Source of the DNA: SYFY01 sp031385325
Lineage (GTDB): Bacteria; Pseudomonadota; Gammaproteobacteria; Pseudomonadales; Azotimanducaceae
Reading direction: 5' to 3'
Length of the DNA: 64,000 nucleotides
NCBI GenBank assembly: GCA_031385325.1
Contig: JANNBJ010000133.1
Span: 44,574 to 108,573, forward strand
Positions 53,113-62,577 of this stretch are shown in pieces. The notes under the pieces are model-generated. The model searched no databases. It saw only the letters and a list, made by a program, of their open reading frames with translations, and was not told the DNA's origin. Numbering within the stretch: the stretch's first letter is position 1; the number at the start of each line of letters is the position of its first letter. A program made the translations under genes and the position numbers.

Positions 53113-53535
53113 CTATTGGTCGGTTTGAATGCGCGTGCCACGTGAGACCAGTTCGTGTCGCTTGATCTTCCAGCCATCCTTGGTGCGAACCATGTTGCCC
53201 TTGTAGGTAGCCCACAGCGTCAGCGTGGTTTTTGGATCATCCTTCATGTAGTGATGTGCCTGCACGTCGGTGCGACATACCGCAGTATCCCCAGTGATCG
53301 TTGCCAGCTGTGGCCCGAGCATGTGCTGCGTCGGCCCGAAGCGTTCCAGGGCCTTGATCACGTAGTCGCGCCAGGCATCACCGCCGTGTGTGGTGGTTGG
53401 GCCAAATCCGACTACTTCCACATCATCCGTGAAACAGCTGCGGTACATGACCATATCGCGCTCATCCACCCCGGCGGCGTAACGCAACATGACGTCCATC
53501 AGCGCGATCCTGTCTTCTGCCCAGTTACTCATCAT
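53113..53535 (-). CDS. SnoaL-like (NTF2-fold) protein
   Basis: A 140-residue NTF2-fold protein with IALMDVMLRYAAGVDERDMVMYRSCF, the active-site-like FGPTQHMLGPQLATITGDTAVCRTDVQAHHY and a final MVRTKDGWKIKRHELVSRG. It is similar in pattern to the protein at 48401. The role is unknown; members cyclise or isomerise aromatic intermediates. It diverges from the CoA-ligase gene with 74 bases between starts. Confidence 0.78.
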   Translation of the reverse strand: MMSNWAEDRIALMDVMLRYAAGVDERDMVMYRSCFTDDVEVVGFGPTTTHGGDAWRDYVIKALERFGPTQHMLGPQLATITGDTAVCRTDVQAHHYMKDDPKTTLTLWATYKGNMVRTKDGWKIKRHELVSRGTRIQTDQ

Positions 53536-53609
53536 CTTCCCCCTTGATACTGATTGCTTGACGCTGGTATTAAGCCTGCTGGTCCTACATCACGCAACCG
53601 AGGCCATTC

Positions 53610-55157
53610 ATGTATCCAGGACACTGGGCCGGCATCAAACCTTCAACCCCTGCAATCATCCATGCGGTTACCGGTGAGGTCATCACCTGGACGGCGCTCA
53701 ACGATGTCTCCAATCAGGTGGCCCGCCTGCTGCGCCGGCTGGGGCTGCAAACCGGCGACCACGTCAGCCTGATCATGGAAAATCATCTCGACTATCTGCC
53801 CTTCGCCTGGGGCGCGATGCGGGCAGGTCTGTACCTCACCTGCATCAATCGTTATCTGACCACTGACGAAATGGCCTATATCGTCACCGATTCACAGGCC
53901 AGGGCCGTGCTGGCGTCGGCGTTGGTCTGTGATCTACACGAACTCAAGCGTCTTACACCTGGTGCATCGCAGCATCTGACGGTACGTGGCGAGGCCAGCG
54001 GCTGGCAGGACTACCACGCACTGCTGTCTGTCGAGAAGCCTGTACCACTCGAACTTGAACCCATGGGCGACAGCATGCTGTACAGCTCTGGCAGCACCGG
54101 CAGACCCAAGGGCATCAAGCGTCCGCTCAGTGGCAAAACGATCCAGGAGGGAATTCCCGGCGTTGAAAAGAACAATCGCTACGGCATCGATGACCAGACC
54201 ATCTACCTGTCCCCGGCGCCTCTCTATCACGCTGCGCCATTCGGCTTCTGCATGCGAACGCTGTCACTGGGTGGCAGTGTCGTGATGATGGAGAAGTTCG
54301 ATGCAGAACAATCACTGGCCACGATCGAACGTTTTGGCATCACCCACAGTCAGTGGGTGCCTACCATGTTCGTGCGACTGCTCAAGATCGACCCGGACAT
54401 CCGCACGCGTTATGACCTGTCGTCCCATCGCTGCGCGATCCATGCCGCAGCACCCTGCCCTGTGGAAGTGAAAAAGCAGATGATGGACTGGTGGGGGCCC
54501 ATCATCTGGGAGTACTACGCAGGCACCGAGCGCAACGGATCAACCATCATTGACCCAGTCGACTGGCTGGCCCATCCGGGTTCCGTTGGACGCGCGGCCA
54601 GCGGCATCATCCACATCTGCGATGAAGACGGTTCGGAAATGCCGGTCGGCGAGCCAGGCCTGGTTTATTTCGAACAACCGGTCCGGCCCTTTGAATATCA
54701 CAACGACACCGCAAAAACGGCGAGTTCTGCACACCCCGAGCACCCCAACTGGACGTCCCTCGGCGACGTCGGTTATCTCGAAGCCGATGGCTATCTCTTC
54801 CTGACCGATCGCAAGGCATTCATGATCATCTCCGGTGGGGTGAACATCTATCCGCGCGAAATCGAGGACGCCCTGATCCTGCACGACAAGGTAGCCGACG
54901 TTGCGGTGTTCGGGATTCCGAACGAGGAGTTTGGCGAAGCAGTCAAGGCCGTGGTTCAGCCTGCCCCGGGCATTACCGCCGACGCAGCATTTGCAGAAGA
55001 ACTGCAGGCATTCGCAAGGCTCCATCTGGCGGGTTACAAGATTCCCAGATCCATCGACTTCATGGATGAACTGCCAAGGCTGCCGACCGGCAAGTTGTAC
55101 AAAAAAGTACTGCGCGATCCCTACTGGCCAGTCGCACCAAAGGCCGAACGTCGGTAA
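53610..55157 (+). CDS. AMP-dependent acyl-CoA synthetase/ligase
   Basis: A 515-residue ANL-superfamily adenylating enzyme. Motifs: YSSGSTGRPKGIKRPL (P-loop-like), YYAGTERNGS (A5-type), LGDVGYLEADGYLFLTDR (ribose Asp) and PRLPTGKLYKKVLRDPYW (catalytic Lys). It is expected to make an acyl-CoA from a carboxylic acid, ATP and CoA; the chain is unknown. A GAGG site 6 bases before the ATG supports this start. Its 3' end overlaps the convergent deacylase gene by 37 bases. Confidence 0.9.
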   Translation: MYPGHWAGIKPSTPAIIHAVTGEVITWTALNDVSNQVARLLRRLGLQTGDHVSLIMENHLDYLPFAWGAMRAGLYLTCINRYLTTDEMAYIVTDSQARAVLASALVCDLHELKRLTPGASQHLTVRGEASGWQDYHALLSVEKPVPLELEPMGDSMLYSSGSTGRPKGIKRPLSGKTIQEGIPGVEKNNRYGIDDQTIYLSPAPLYHAAPFGFCMRTLSLGGSVVMMEKFDAEQSLATIERFGITHSQWVPTMFVRLLKIDPDIRTRYDLSSHRCAIHAAAPCPVEVKKQMMDWWGPIIWEYYAGTERNGSTIIDPVDWLAHPGSVGRAASGIIHICDEDGSEMPVGEPGLVYFEQPVRPFEYHNDTAKTASSAHPEHPNWTSLGDVGYLEADGYLFLTDRKAFMIISGGVNIYPREIEDALILHDKVADVAVFGIPNEEFGEAVKAVVQPAPGITADAAFAEELQAFARLHLAGYKIPRSIDFMDELPRLPTGKLYKKVLRDPYWPVAPKAERR

Positions 55158-56620
55158 CGCAGCATCTGCCCTGATCCGGCATGACGATGCACACCCTGCT
55201 GCATCGCCAGTTCGCCATTGACCCAAACCGCCTCGATGCCGAGTGGATACTGTTTCGGATCATCGTAGGTAGCGGTATCGACGATTGTCGCCGGGTCGAA
55301 CAACACCAGATCGGCCGACTGACCCACCTGAATCCGACCACGCCCTGTCATCCCGAAAGTGTCGGCGGCCAGAGAGGTCATCCGCCGCACCGCTTCAGGC
55401 AATTTCAGAATGCCTCGTTCTCGCACGTAACGCGCGAGCACACGGGGAAACGTACCGAACAGGCGAGGATGCGGACGACCGCGAAGATCAGGAATACCGT
55501 CTGATCCCACCATCATGTCGCGATAGGCGAGGTTCGTTTCGATGTCTGCCTCGTCGATGATGAAGTGGATGCAGATGGTGCGGTCACCGCCTGGCGCCGT
55601 GAGAATCAGCTTGACCGCATCGGTGATGTCGATCCCGCGTTCCGCAGCGATATCCTTAAGCATGCGGCCTTCGAATTCGCGAAACGCCTGACAGCTGGCA
55701 ATGCGGATCACCTCTGCAAGCTCGCGGTTGACCCGATCCAGATTGAAATACTCGATCATCCGGCCGCTGCCGGCGGTATACGGATAGACATCCAGCGTCA
55801 CACGTTGTCCGGCTGCCAGTGCTGCATCGACTCGATCGAGGGAGGCTCTGACCTTGCCCCAGTTGGGTGAGCCCGCCGCCTTGTGATGGGAGATATGGAC
55901 ATGCACATCGCTGGCACGGCCAATAGAGAGTGTCTCGTCAACAGCCTCGAGCAGACGATCACCCTCATTGCGCATGTGGGTGGTATAGAGCGCATCAAAG
56001 GGTTGTGCACAGCGCGCCAGTTCAATGACCTCGTCCGTCAGACTGAAGCGACCGGGACGATAAATGAGACCGGTCGAAAATCCGCACGCGCCCTGCTCCA
56101 GTGCCCGGCTGACGTGCGCCTGCATGTCAGCAAGTTCCGCCGGCGAAGGTTCGCGCGCAGCATCGCCCATGACGAGTGATCGCACGGTATTGTGGCCAAC
56201 CAGCATCATGTTGTTGATGGCAGGTTTACCCGCTGCTACCGCCGAGAAATAGCCATTGAGATCTCGAAAGTCTCCCTTCAAACCGGCAAGAATACCGCCA
56301 CTGGCCGCTGCCGCATCCACTGCCGGGTCCGCCGGAATCGCACTGAATCCACAGTTTCCGCTGACTACAGAAGTCACACCCTGCGCCAGCTTGAAGGCCA
56401 TATCCGGGAAACGCAGAAATGCGCCATCATCGTGGGAGTGTGTGTCGATGAACCCGGGCGCCAGGGTGAGGCCATGACCATCGAGCTCTATTCGGCCAGT
56501 ACTGGCAACACCCACCGAGTCGATACGGCCATCCTTGATCCCGACATCTCCGTGCACGGCCGTGTTACCCGTCCCATCGAGAATGGAAACATTGCGAATC
56601 ACATAGTCAAGCATGAACAT
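55121..56620 (-). CDS. N-acyl-D-amino-acid deacylase (D-aminoacylase-like amidohydrolase)
   Basis: A 499-residue amidohydrolase. The metal-binding APGFIDTHSHDDG (His61, His63), SGNCGFSAIP (metal Cys) and ALYTTHMRNEGD are the D-aminoacylase pattern. C-terminal VGQSADLVLFDPATIVDTATY is the small beta domain. Met3 (56614) is an equally good start. It removes the acyl group from N-acyl-D-amino acids or a related amide; the substrate is not fixed. It lies upstream of no partner on its strand for 59 bases; the GMC gene follows the same strand further right. Confidence 0.84.
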   Translation of the reverse strand: MFMLDYVIRNVSILDGTGNTAVHGDVGIKDGRIDSVGVASTGRIELDGHGLTLAPGFIDTHSHDDGAFLRFPDMAFKLAQGVTSVVSGNCGFSAIPADPAVDAAAASGGILAGLKGDFRDLNGYFSAVAAGKPAINNMMLVGHNTVRSLVMGDAAREPSPAELADMQAHVSRALEQGACGFSTGLIYRPGRFSLTDEVIELARCAQPFDALYTTHMRNEGDRLLEAVDETLSIGRASDVHVHISHHKAAGSPNWGKVRASLDRVDAALAAGQRVTLDVYPYTAGSGRMIEYFNLDRVNRELAEVIRIASCQAFREFEGRMLKDIAAERGIDITDAVKLILTAPGGDRTICIHFIIDEADIETNLAYRDMMVGSDGIPDLRGRPHPRLFGTFPRVLARYVRERGILKLPEAVRRMTSLAADTFGMTGRGRIQVGQSADLVLFDPATIVDTATYDDPKQYPLGIEAVWVNGELAMQQGVHRHAGSGQMLRYRRSAFGATGQ

Positions 56621-56679
56621 CTACTCCAGGCATTCAATGATCACTGTGGGGATGCAATCCTGGTGAGGGAGCAATCGCG

Positions 56680-58215
56680 CTACAGTCCGTAGGTCGCGGG
56701 CGATCTGCGCAACTGCTCACCGATCTTTTCACCAATCATGATGCAGGTCAGATTGGTGTTGGCACGAGGCACCGAGGGCATGATGGATGCATCGGCCACC
56801 ACCAATCCATCCATCGCGTGACAGCGTCCGTACTGATCAACGACAGCCATGGAATCGCTCTTCGGCCCCATCTTCAATGTGCCGCTGGGATGATAACCAC
56901 TGGCTGCAAGTTTGCGTGCCAGTGTGTCCAGGGTCGCATCGTCCGTACCGCGCGCCGGATCCGGAAAGGTGATCGACTCGATCATGCTCTTCAGTGGTTC
57001 GACCGTCGTGAACCGCAAGGTATCTCGCAGACAACTCACCAGACGACTGCGATCCCTTGCGTCTTCGCAGAAGTGATTGTGGACCAGCGGTGCGGCGAGT
57101 GGATCCGCGGACGCCAACAACAGCTGTCCGCGGCCATACTGATATTCCAGAACCGCGGCGATGGCAAACAGTGGTGGTCCACCGGGACGGCCAGCGAAAC
57201 TGATCTGCTCGATCTGCAGGTCGTTACGCTTGTCAGAACCTTCCGCGGTGTAACGCAGAATGGTCTGGATGATCGGTGAATCATGGTCGATCACCACACC
57301 TTCTCGGGCCTTGCAGACGATCGATAGCGCAGGATGATCAGACAGATTCTGGCCAACACCGGCAAGGTCGCTCACCACATCGATCCCATGTGCAGCAAGC
57401 TGAACTGCTGGCCCAATGCCTGATCGCATCAAGAGCGCCGGTGACTGAAGCGCGCCGGCTGCAACCACCACCAGTCTGGCGTGTAGCCGCTCAACGCGTC
57501 CATCCACCTGCAGAATTTCGACTCCAACACACCGACCGTTCTCGATCACAAGTCGACTCACGTGGCTGTCCGGTCGTATGGTCAGATTCGGCCGCACGCG
57601 CGCCGGCGCCAGATAACCGACTGCACAGGAAACCCTCAGGCGGCCCAGCTTGTTCATGGGATGCGGCCCGACACCATACCCCCACGGGTCATTGGCATCG
57701 GCACAAAGGGGATAACCAAGAGCATCGGCAGCATCCAGAAACGCGGCTTGCGGCTGGGTCAGTTCATCGCGTCGATAACGCCGGATGCTGATCGGCCCTG
57801 CATCGCCATGAAACGCGGCATCGCCAAAATCGAGATCCCGTTCAAGCCTGCAGAACGCTGGCAACACACCGGCCCACGACCATTCGGGGTTGCCTGCCGC
57901 CGCCCACTCATCGTAGTCCTCTGGCATGCCACGCAGCGCGATGGTGGTGTTGACCGCTGACGAACCGCCGGTCACCCGCCCGCGAGGAAATGCGACCAGG
58001 CGTCCTGCGGTAGGTGCATAGGAAAAGCCCCAATCATGATCCCGATAGGAATTGTTGTGACTGTTCACCAGATCGTAAGGTGTTGCACCAGGATCCGGAT
58101 AGTCCGGCCCCGCCTCCACCAGACAAACCTGCAGATCCGGATTTTCCGATGCGCGTGCAGCAATCACGCTGCCGCTGCTTCCCGCGCCAACGATGAGGAC
58201 GTCGAAGATCGTCAT
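56680..58215 (-). CDS. GMC family FAD-dependent oxidoreductase (choline dehydrogenase-like)
   Basis: A 511-residue flavoprotein oxidising an alcohol. The FAD-binding DVLIVGAGSSGSVIAARASE opens it, AAGALQSPALLMRSGIG is the middle signature, and the C-terminus has SGYHPSGTLKMG (catalytic His) and VPRANTNLTCIMIGEKIGEQL. Choline dehydrogenase-like proteins act on many alcohols. The ATG overlaps the TauD-like stop (ATGA), so the two genes are co-translated and the alcohol may be the product of the oxygenase. Confidence 0.88.
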   Translation of the reverse strand: MTIFDVLIVGAGSSGSVIAARASENPDLQVCLVEAGPDYPDPGATPYDLVNSHNNSYRDHDWGFSYAPTAGRLVAFPRGRVTGGSSAVNTTIALRGMPEDYDEWAAAGNPEWSWAGVLPAFCRLERDLDFGDAAFHGDAGPISIRRYRRDELTQPQAAFLDAADALGYPLCADANDPWGYGVGPHPMNKLGRLRVSCAVGYLAPARVRPNLTIRPDSHVSRLVIENGRCVGVEILQVDGRVERLHARLVVVAAGALQSPALLMRSGIGPAVQLAAHGIDVVSDLAGVGQNLSDHPALSIVCKAREGVVIDHDSPIIQTILRYTAEGSDKRNDLQIEQISFAGRPGGPPLFAIAAVLEYQYGRGQLLLASADPLAAPLVHNHFCEDARDRSRLVSCLRDTLRFTTVEPLKSMIESITFPDPARGTDDATLDTLARKLAASGYHPSGTLKMGPKSDSMAVVDQYGRCHAMDGLVVADASIMPSVPRANTNLTCIMIGEKIGEQLRRSPATYGL

Positions 58216-58994
58216 GCAGCACCACCTGCAACCTGCACACGCAGGATGCGGCGGGGTTCATCCGCATGATCATGAACGGCAAAGTGCTGCAGAATCCGGT
58301 TGTCCCACATGACAAGATCACCGACACGCCAGCGGTGCCTCGCCTGGTACTCCGGACGGATCGCATGCTCGAAGAGGTATTCAAGCAACGGCTTGCTTTC
58401 GGCGTGAGTCCAGCCGGCAAACCGCTCGGTAAATGCCCGACAGACATACAGCGCCTTGCGGCCCGAGTCTTCGTGGACCCGGACCACCGGATGAGTGGCG
58501 CGTGGGGCGGCCTTGGCATCCGCGCCATAGAGTTCTGCAAGACCGGCTGCGGCATGTTCGGCGCTCATGCCATCCAGCACACTCTTCATCCCTGCCGACA
58601 AATCGTCATAGGCCAGTGCCTGATTGGCAAACGCGGTATCGCCACCCAACGACGGTGTTTCCAGCGCGTACAGCATCGTCAGTTTGGGTGGTGTGGTCTC
58701 GTAACTCATATCGGTGTGCCAGTGCTGATTCACATCACGGCGTTTGCCCTGATTACGCAGTTCAATGATTTCCGGCCAGGCTTTTGTACCGGCATACGGG
58801 TGCCTGACAAGGCGACCAAAGCGGCTGGCAAACTGCATCTGCTCCTCCGGCAGGAGAGTCTGCCCTGGAAACACCAGGACGTGATGTTCAAGAAATGCCG
58901 ATTGCAGGATATACACGGACGATGCATCCAGCGACCGAACATCGAGTTCATCGACACGGGCTCCAAGCGGCGCTGCAAAACGGGTTATCTGCAT
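58212..58994 (-). CDS. TauD/TfdA-family 2-oxoglutarate-dependent dioxygenase
   Basis: A 260-residue iron(II)/2-oxoglutarate oxygenase. The metal site is the His and Asp of HWHTDMSY and the distal His in ILQHFAVHD; the 2-oxoglutarate Arg is near the C-terminus (EPRRILRVQVAG). The ATG at 58994 fits the family N-terminus (MQITRFAAPLGARVDEL); longer frames start at 59012 or 59108. Family members hydroxylate taurine, alkyl sulfates and aryloxyacids. The stop overlaps the GMC oxidoreductase start. Confidence 0.86.
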   Translation of the reverse strand: MQITRFAAPLGARVDELDVRSLDASSVYILQSAFLEHHVLVFPGQTLLPEEQMQFASRFGRLVRHPYAGTKAWPEIIELRNQGKRRDVNQHWHTDMSYETTPPKLTMLYALETPSLGGDTAFANQALAYDDLSAGMKSVLDGMSAEHAAAGLAELYGADAKAAPRATHPVVRVHEDSGRKALYVCRAFTERFAGWTHAESKPLLEYLFEHAIRPEYQARHRWRVGDLVMWDNRILQHFAVHDHADEPRRILRVQVAGGAA

Positions 58995-59129
58995 GAACTT
59001 TCGTCCCCACATCTCTATCGCCTCATCATGTCGGCGGCGCCATGGAAGTGCAATCGGCGGGAGCTCAACTGTCCTGGATCCCGAACGTTCTGATACGCTC
59101 CTCGCCACTTGACCCGAAGGGAAGCCTCG

Positions 59130-60170
59130 ATGCGCCGCTTCACCATGGCTCTGTTTGCGCTTGCACTGCTTGGCGGCGGAATTGGCTGGCTGCTGATCGA
59201 TACCCGGGCTGGGCAGAACTGGCTGTTGCCACGACTGGTTGATGCGGCGATGCGACAGACACCAATCCAGGCCTTTGATGGCTTGCGTGTTTTCATGTGC
59301 GGAACCTCGTCACCACTGCCGGCCAGCGATCGGGCACAGGCCTGTGTCGCCGTCATGGCAGGCGATGACCTGTTTCTGGTGGATGCCGGCATGGGTTCGG
59401 CAAACACCCTGAATCTGCACGGCGAGGCGACGCAGAATCTGCGGGCAATCCTGCTCACGCATTTCCATTCAGATCACATCTCGGGCATCTATGATTTCAA
59501 CCTCGGTTCATGGGTCGCAGGTCGAAACGAGCCACTGGTTCTGATCGGACCAGCCGGTGTCGAGCGCATTGCAGAAGGACTCAACGAAGCTTTTGCGCTC
59601 GACCGGTCCTATCGTGTCGCTCATCACGGCGAAGCGATGTTGAAGCCTGCGCTCGGTGAATTGGGCGCCAGGGAAATCGCCCCGGGGGAAATCTGGAACA
59701 ACGAGGGACTGACCATCACAGCGTTCCTCGTCGATCACGCGCCAATCGCCCCTGCCTACGGATACCGGTTCGACTACAAGGGTCGATCCGTCGTGGTCAG
59801 TGGTGACAGCAATGTTGTGGAATCGCTTGTCACGGCTGCCAAGGGGGCCGATCTGCTGCTGCACGATGTCCTCTCGACCCCCATCGTCAAGGCAATGGAA
59901 GACGGCGCGAGGAAAGCGGGCCGAACACGACAGGCAAAGATTTTTGGCGACATCCAGAACTATCACGCCGGGGCCGACACCGTTGGCGCCCTCATGGAAG
60001 ACACCGAAATTGGCATGCTCGCGGCCTATCACCTCGTGCCGCCACCGAGAAACCTTCTCATGGAGCAGATATTCAAGCGCGATCTGCCGGCCGGCAGCGT
60101 GCTCACCCGCGACGGCATGGTGTTCAGCCTGCCGGCCGGCAGCAAGGACATCCGGATCACGGAGCCGTGA
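59130..60170 (+). CDS. Metallo-beta-lactamase-fold hydrolase with N-terminal anchor
   Basis: A 346-residue protein. An N-terminal hydrophobic stretch (MALFALALLGGGIGWLLI) is a signal anchor. The zinc motif LTHFHSDHISGI is followed by FLVDHAPIAPAYGY and VVSGDSNVVESLV (metal Asp), as in RNase Z/arylsulfatase-like MBL proteins. The ATG at 59130 is preceded by GAAGGGAAG; a TTG upstream gives a poorer fit. Substrate unknown. It diverges from the TauD-like gene, with 135 bases between starts. Confidence 0.83.
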   Translation: MRRFTMALFALALLGGGIGWLLIDTRAGQNWLLPRLVDAAMRQTPIQAFDGLRVFMCGTSSPLPASDRAQACVAVMAGDDLFLVDAGMGSANTLNLHGEATQNLRAILLTHFHSDHISGIYDFNLGSWVAGRNEPLVLIGPAGVERIAEGLNEAFALDRSYRVAHHGEAMLKPALGELGAREIAPGEIWNNEGLTITAFLVDHAPIAPAYGYRFDYKGRSVVVSGDSNVVESLVTAAKGADLLLHDVLSTPIVKAMEDGARKAGRTRQAKIFGDIQNYHAGADTVGALMEDTEIGMLAAYHLVPPPRNLLMEQIFKRDLPAGSVLTRDGMVFSLPAGSKDIRITEP

Positions 60171-60308
60171 GCCACCTATCACGCCGTCGATATCCATCAT
60201 CAACACCTTGCTGGCGGGTGTGACCGTCTTGGGCCACACTTTCAGTAGAAACGTTGTTTATTCAATCGCTGCGCAGAACTGATATCCGTTGATCATCGGG
60301 AGTGAAGG

Positions 60309-61559
60309 ATGACTCGCAAACCCCGCCTGCATATTCCTGTGCCTCCCGCCCGTCCTGGGGCAGATCCCGACTTCAGTTATGTCGATCGGGTCGCAGCTGG
60401 TGCAGTGGGCCGTCCCGACCCGCAAACGCGGCTGCGTGAGCTGCCTAACGATCTGATCTACGACATGGTGCGGGTGCTCGATGATGAAGGCGTCGCCACT
60501 GGCGCATGGGACCCACAGCTGGACCCTGAGCAGCTTCAGTTCGGCCTGCGGCACATGCTGGAAACCCGGTTGTACGACGATCACATGACACGCATGCAGC
60601 GGCAGGGAAAGATCTCCTTCTACATGAAGTCACGTGGTGAAGAGGCTGTGGCGGTTGCCGGCGCGATGGCGCTCAAACCGAGCGACATGCTGTTCCCGTC
60701 GTACCGCGTTCAGGGCCTGCAGATTGCTCGCGGCCGCAATCTTGTTGACCTCATGAACCAGTGCCTCTCCAACAGCCGGGACATGTGCAAGGGACGCCAG
60801 ATGCCAGTGATGTACCACTGGAAACGCGGCAACATCTTCTCCATCTCCGGCAACCTCACAACCCAGTACCCACAGGCCGTTGGCTGGGCCATGGCCGCTG
60901 CCATCAAAGGTGAAGATGACATCGCTGCCGCCTGGATCGGCGAAGGCTCCAGCGCCGAAGCAGACTTCCATCATGCCATGACATTCGCTTCGGTCTATCG
61001 CGCGCCGGTAATCCTCAACATCGTCAATAACCAGTACGCGATATCAACCTTTCAAGGCACCGCCGGTGGTGAACAACGACCATTCGCTGCACGTGGACCG
61101 GGTTACGGTGTGCCGGGCATTCGTGTTGATGGCAACGATTTTCTGGCAGTTTATGCAGTCACCCAGTGGGCCGCCGAACGAGCCCGTGCTGGCACCGGCG
61201 CCACGTTGATCGAGCTGGTCACCTATCGTGTTGATGCACATTCGACCAGTGATGACCCTTCACGCTATCGGCCAAAAAACGAACCGGAAAAATGGCCGTA
61301 CGGTGATCCGGTGGAACGACTCAAGGTTCATCTGACGAAGTTTGGTCAGTGGTCAGAAACCCAGCACGCTGCATTGATCGAAGACGTGCAACGACAGGTG
61401 GACTCGGAGTGGCAACAAGCCATCTCCAACGGCACCATGACCGAAGGGCCCTTCCTCGACAAGAACGAACTCTTTGAAGATGTTTACGCTGACATGCCTG
61501 CGCACCTGATTGCCCAGCGCGAACAGATGCTCGCCTTCGATGAACGGGAGGGCCACTGA
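60309..61559 (+). CDS. bkdA1: Branched-chain 2-oxoacid dehydrogenase E1 alpha subunit
   Basis: A 416-residue thiamine-diphosphate-dependent E1 alpha subunit. The ThDP fold shows the GEGSSAEADFHHAMTFASVY motif ending in NNQYAIST. The length and the N-terminal RLHIPVPPARPGADPDFSY segment are as in bacterial branched-chain enzymes, longer than pyruvate E1 alpha. It decarboxylates the 2-oxoacids of valine, leucine and isoleucine. The E1 beta gene begins one base after its stop, and the start has a GGGAGTGAAGG site. Confidence 0.93.
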   Translation: MTRKPRLHIPVPPARPGADPDFSYVDRVAAGAVGRPDPQTRLRELPNDLIYDMVRVLDDEGVATGAWDPQLDPEQLQFGLRHMLETRLYDDHMTRMQRQGKISFYMKSRGEEAVAVAGAMALKPSDMLFPSYRVQGLQIARGRNLVDLMNQCLSNSRDMCKGRQMPVMYHWKRGNIFSISGNLTTQYPQAVGWAMAAAIKGEDDIAAAWIGEGSSAEADFHHAMTFASVYRAPVILNIVNNQYAISTFQGTAGGEQRPFAARGPGYGVPGIRVDGNDFLAVYAVTQWAAERARAGTGATLIELVTYRVDAHSTSDDPSRYRPKNEPEKWPYGDPVERLKVHLTKFGQWSETQHAALIEDVQRQVDSEWQQAISNGTMTEGPFLDKNELFEDVYADMPAHLIAQREQMLAFDEREGH

Positions 61560-61560
61560 C

Positions 61561-62577
61561 ATGCCACGCATGAACATGGTGCAGGCCATCAACTCTGCAA
61601 TGGACATCATGCTGGCGCGCGATCCGAACGTCGTGCTGATCGGCCAGGACATCGGCTACTTTGGCGGCGTGTTTCGCTGCACAGACGGACTGCAACGCAA
61701 ATACGGCGAACATCGTGTGATCGACGCACCCATCGCCGAGGGTGGCATCATCGGCTCAGCCATCGGCATGGGCGTGAATGGTCTTCGCCCGGTTGCCGAA
61801 ATCCAGTTTGCAGACTACATCTATCCCGGTTGTGATCAGATCATCAGCGAACTGGCACGACTGCGCTACCGTACCGCCGGCGACTTCTTCGCACCGGTCA
61901 CCATTCGTACACCTTGTGGCGGTGGCATACGCGGTGGGCAAACACACTCGCAAAGTCCGGAAGGCATCTTCACCCACCTGTGTGGCGTGAAAGTGGTTAT
62001 GCCCTCCAATCCCTATGATGCAAAGGGACTACTGATCTCATCCATCGAAGATGATGATCCGATCATCTTCTTCGAACCCAAGCGAATCTATAACGGCCCA
62101 TTCGACGGTGATCCAGACAAACCCGCCGTGCCGTGGAGTACCCACGCCAAAGGTGAGGTGCCAAGCGACTACTACACCATTCCCATCGGTCGGGCAGAAA
62201 TCGTGCGCGCCGGAGAGGATGTGACGGTGTTGTGTTATGGCACGATGGTGCACGTCTGTCAGGCTGCCGCCGCGCATGCCGAGGTGGACGCAGAGATCAT
62301 CGATCTGCGAACGCTCTCCCCGCTGGATGTGCCAACCATCGTTCAAAGCGTGGAAAAAACCGGACGCTGTGTCGTCGTCCACGAAGCAACCCGCTTCAGC
62401 GGTTACGGCGCTGAACTTGCGGCCACGGTGCAGGAAGAATGTTTCTACAGTCTCGAAGCGCCCATTCTTCGTGTCACTGGTTGGGACACGCCTTATCCAC
62501 ATGCCTTCGAGTGGGACTACTTCCCCGGTAAAAAGCGTGTCGCCGCCGCGCTCGAACAGATTCTGGAGATGTCATGA
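61561..62577 (+). CDS. bkdA2: Branched-chain 2-oxoacid dehydrogenase E1 beta subunit
   Basis: A 338-residue E1 beta subunit. RMNMVQAINSAMDIMLARDP, the ThDP-contacting IGQDIGYFGGVFR and GLRPVAEIQFADYIYPGCDQ are conserved, as is the C-terminal VTGWDTPYPHAFEWDYFPG. The start ATG at 61561 follows the E1 alpha stop by one base. It overlaps the E2 gene by 4 bases (ATGA). All three genes are one operon. Confidence 0.94.
   Translation: MPRMNMVQAINSAMDIMLARDPNVVLIGQDIGYFGGVFRCTDGLQRKYGEHRVIDAPIAEGGIIGSAIGMGVNGLRPVAEIQFADYIYPGCDQIISELARLRYRTAGDFFAPVTIRTPCGGGIRGGQTHSQSPEGIFTHLCGVKVVMPSNPYDAKGLLISSIEDDDPIIFFEPKRIYNGPFDGDPDKPAVPWSTHAKGEVPSDYYTIPIGRAEIVRAGEDVTVLCYGTMVHVCQAAAAHAEVDAEIIDLRTLSPLDVPTIVQSVEKTGRCVVVHEATRFSGYGAELAATVQEECFYSLEAPILRVTGWDTPYPHAFEWDYFPGKKRVAAALEQILEMS

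Noticed and set aside
58266..59093. Plus-strand frame of 275 codons antisense to the TauD-like gene
   Set aside because: The minus-strand oxygenase has its full metal-ligand set; the antisense frame shows no recognisable protein.
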